Shown here piece by piece: positions 63,887 to 64,000 of a stretch of DNA of 64,000 bases (its first letter is position 1; every line of letters begins with the position of its first letter). Source of the DNA: Oceanospirillum maris DSM 6286 (GTDB lineage Bacteria > Pseudomonadota > Gammaproteobacteria > Pseudomonadales > Halomonadaceae). The notes under the pieces are model-generated. The model saw nothing but the letters and a program-made list of their open reading frames with translations. It was not told the origin of the DNA and searched no databases. A program made the position numbers and the translations under genes. The stretch lies in assembly GCF_000422865.1 (NCBI RefSeq), contig NZ_AUGW01000015.1, positions 1 to 64,000 on the forward strand, read 5' to 3'.

Positions 63887-64000
63887 ATGATAAAACTTGA
63901 CCGTACCGACCGCCGTATTTTAGAAGCCTTGCAGGAAGACAGCCGTATCAGCAACCAAGATCTAGCAGAAAAAGTGGGGCTATCGCCATCACCTTGCTCT
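63887..64000 (+). CDS. Lrp/AsnC-family regulator (5' part)
   Basis: 38 N-terminal residues before the window ends. The helix-turn-helix entry [20 protein letters not shown] followed by [14 protein letters not shown] is typical of Lrp/AsnC proteins. AGGAG lies 8 nt before the ATG. Divergent from leuA, 468 nt away, so leuA is a plausible target. Confidence 0.9.
   Translation, partial: MIKLDRTDRRILEALQEDSRISNQDLAEKVGLSPSPCS

Overview
The window looks like chromosomal DNA of a marine gammaproteobacterium of the Oceanospirillales type. This is inferred from gene content and order only: mtnA / TRZ-ATZ deaminase / ubiG / mupP / yciK as in Pseudomonas-like genomes, FabV as enoyl-ACP reductase, the long-form PurC and LeuA, ruvCAB next to ybgC-tolQRAB-pal-cpoB, a DUF3391/HD-GYP protein, and a RAYT with REP elements. 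It is nearly all coding, mostly housekeeping genes, with small accessory patches at the left end (1-1.6 kb) and around 49.3-51 kb.

Layout. 0-1.6 kb: a gene tail, a possible group II intron 3' end and an unrecognised ORF. 1.6-7 kb: a giant indolepyruvate:ferredoxin oxidoreductase-type gene divergent from a MocR regulator, with repeated half-sites between them. 7-19 kb: envelope and signalling proteins (EF-hand-like lipoprotein, DUF748/AsmA-like, DUF945/YdgA-like, calcium-loop protein, Spo0M, degenerate HD-GYP, a three-domain YbaY-MliC-COG3650 lipoprotein) plus DUF2185-purC. 19.4-23.2 kb: fabV, tRNA-Asn, an EAL/HDOD protein and cheV. 23.3-28.3 kb: methylthioadenosine salvage (mtnA, mtaD-like), ubiG, mupP, yciK. 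28.4-37 kb: cpoB-pal-tolB-tolA-tolR-tolQ-ybgC and ruvB-ruvA-[TRIC channel]-ruvC, all on the minus strand; then aspS, an FmdB zinc ribbon and a HypT-like LysR regulator.

40.6-41.8 kb is a small nitric-oxide module: a two-TM miniprotein divergent from a hemerythrin-domain gene and nsrR, with an NsrR-type dyad between. 41.8-49.3 kb is a glycine/serine catabolism cluster (gcvT, XRE-cupin regulator, sdaA, gcvH, gcvP) with a shared palindromic motif upstream of gcvT and of the regulator/sdaA pair. 49.3-51 kb holds a solitary RES-domain NAD-hydrolase-type toxin gene and a RAYT, each bracketed by REP hairpins. 51.3-54.8 kb is a methionine ABC importer with two MetQ paralogues. 55-59.5 kb has a methyltransferase, an ABC ATPase, a MarR regulator with a perfect operator divergent from an EamA exporter, a nitroreductase and a YitT protein behind a promoter-proximal terminator. 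59.6-64 kb has an unrecognised polytopic membrane protein, leuA with a probable structured 5' leader, and the start of an Lrp-family regulator.

A theme across the window is short tandem duplication (13-25 bp units) in intergenic DNA and in the low-complexity parts of genes (mocR linker, tolA coiled coil, ubiG and fmdB 3' ends, upstream of gcvH and gcvP). The least explained signals are the nested 100-nt inverted-repeat structure upstream of leuA, the REP-bracketed RES gene, the gcv/sdaA operator, and the TRIC channel gene embedded in the ruv operon.
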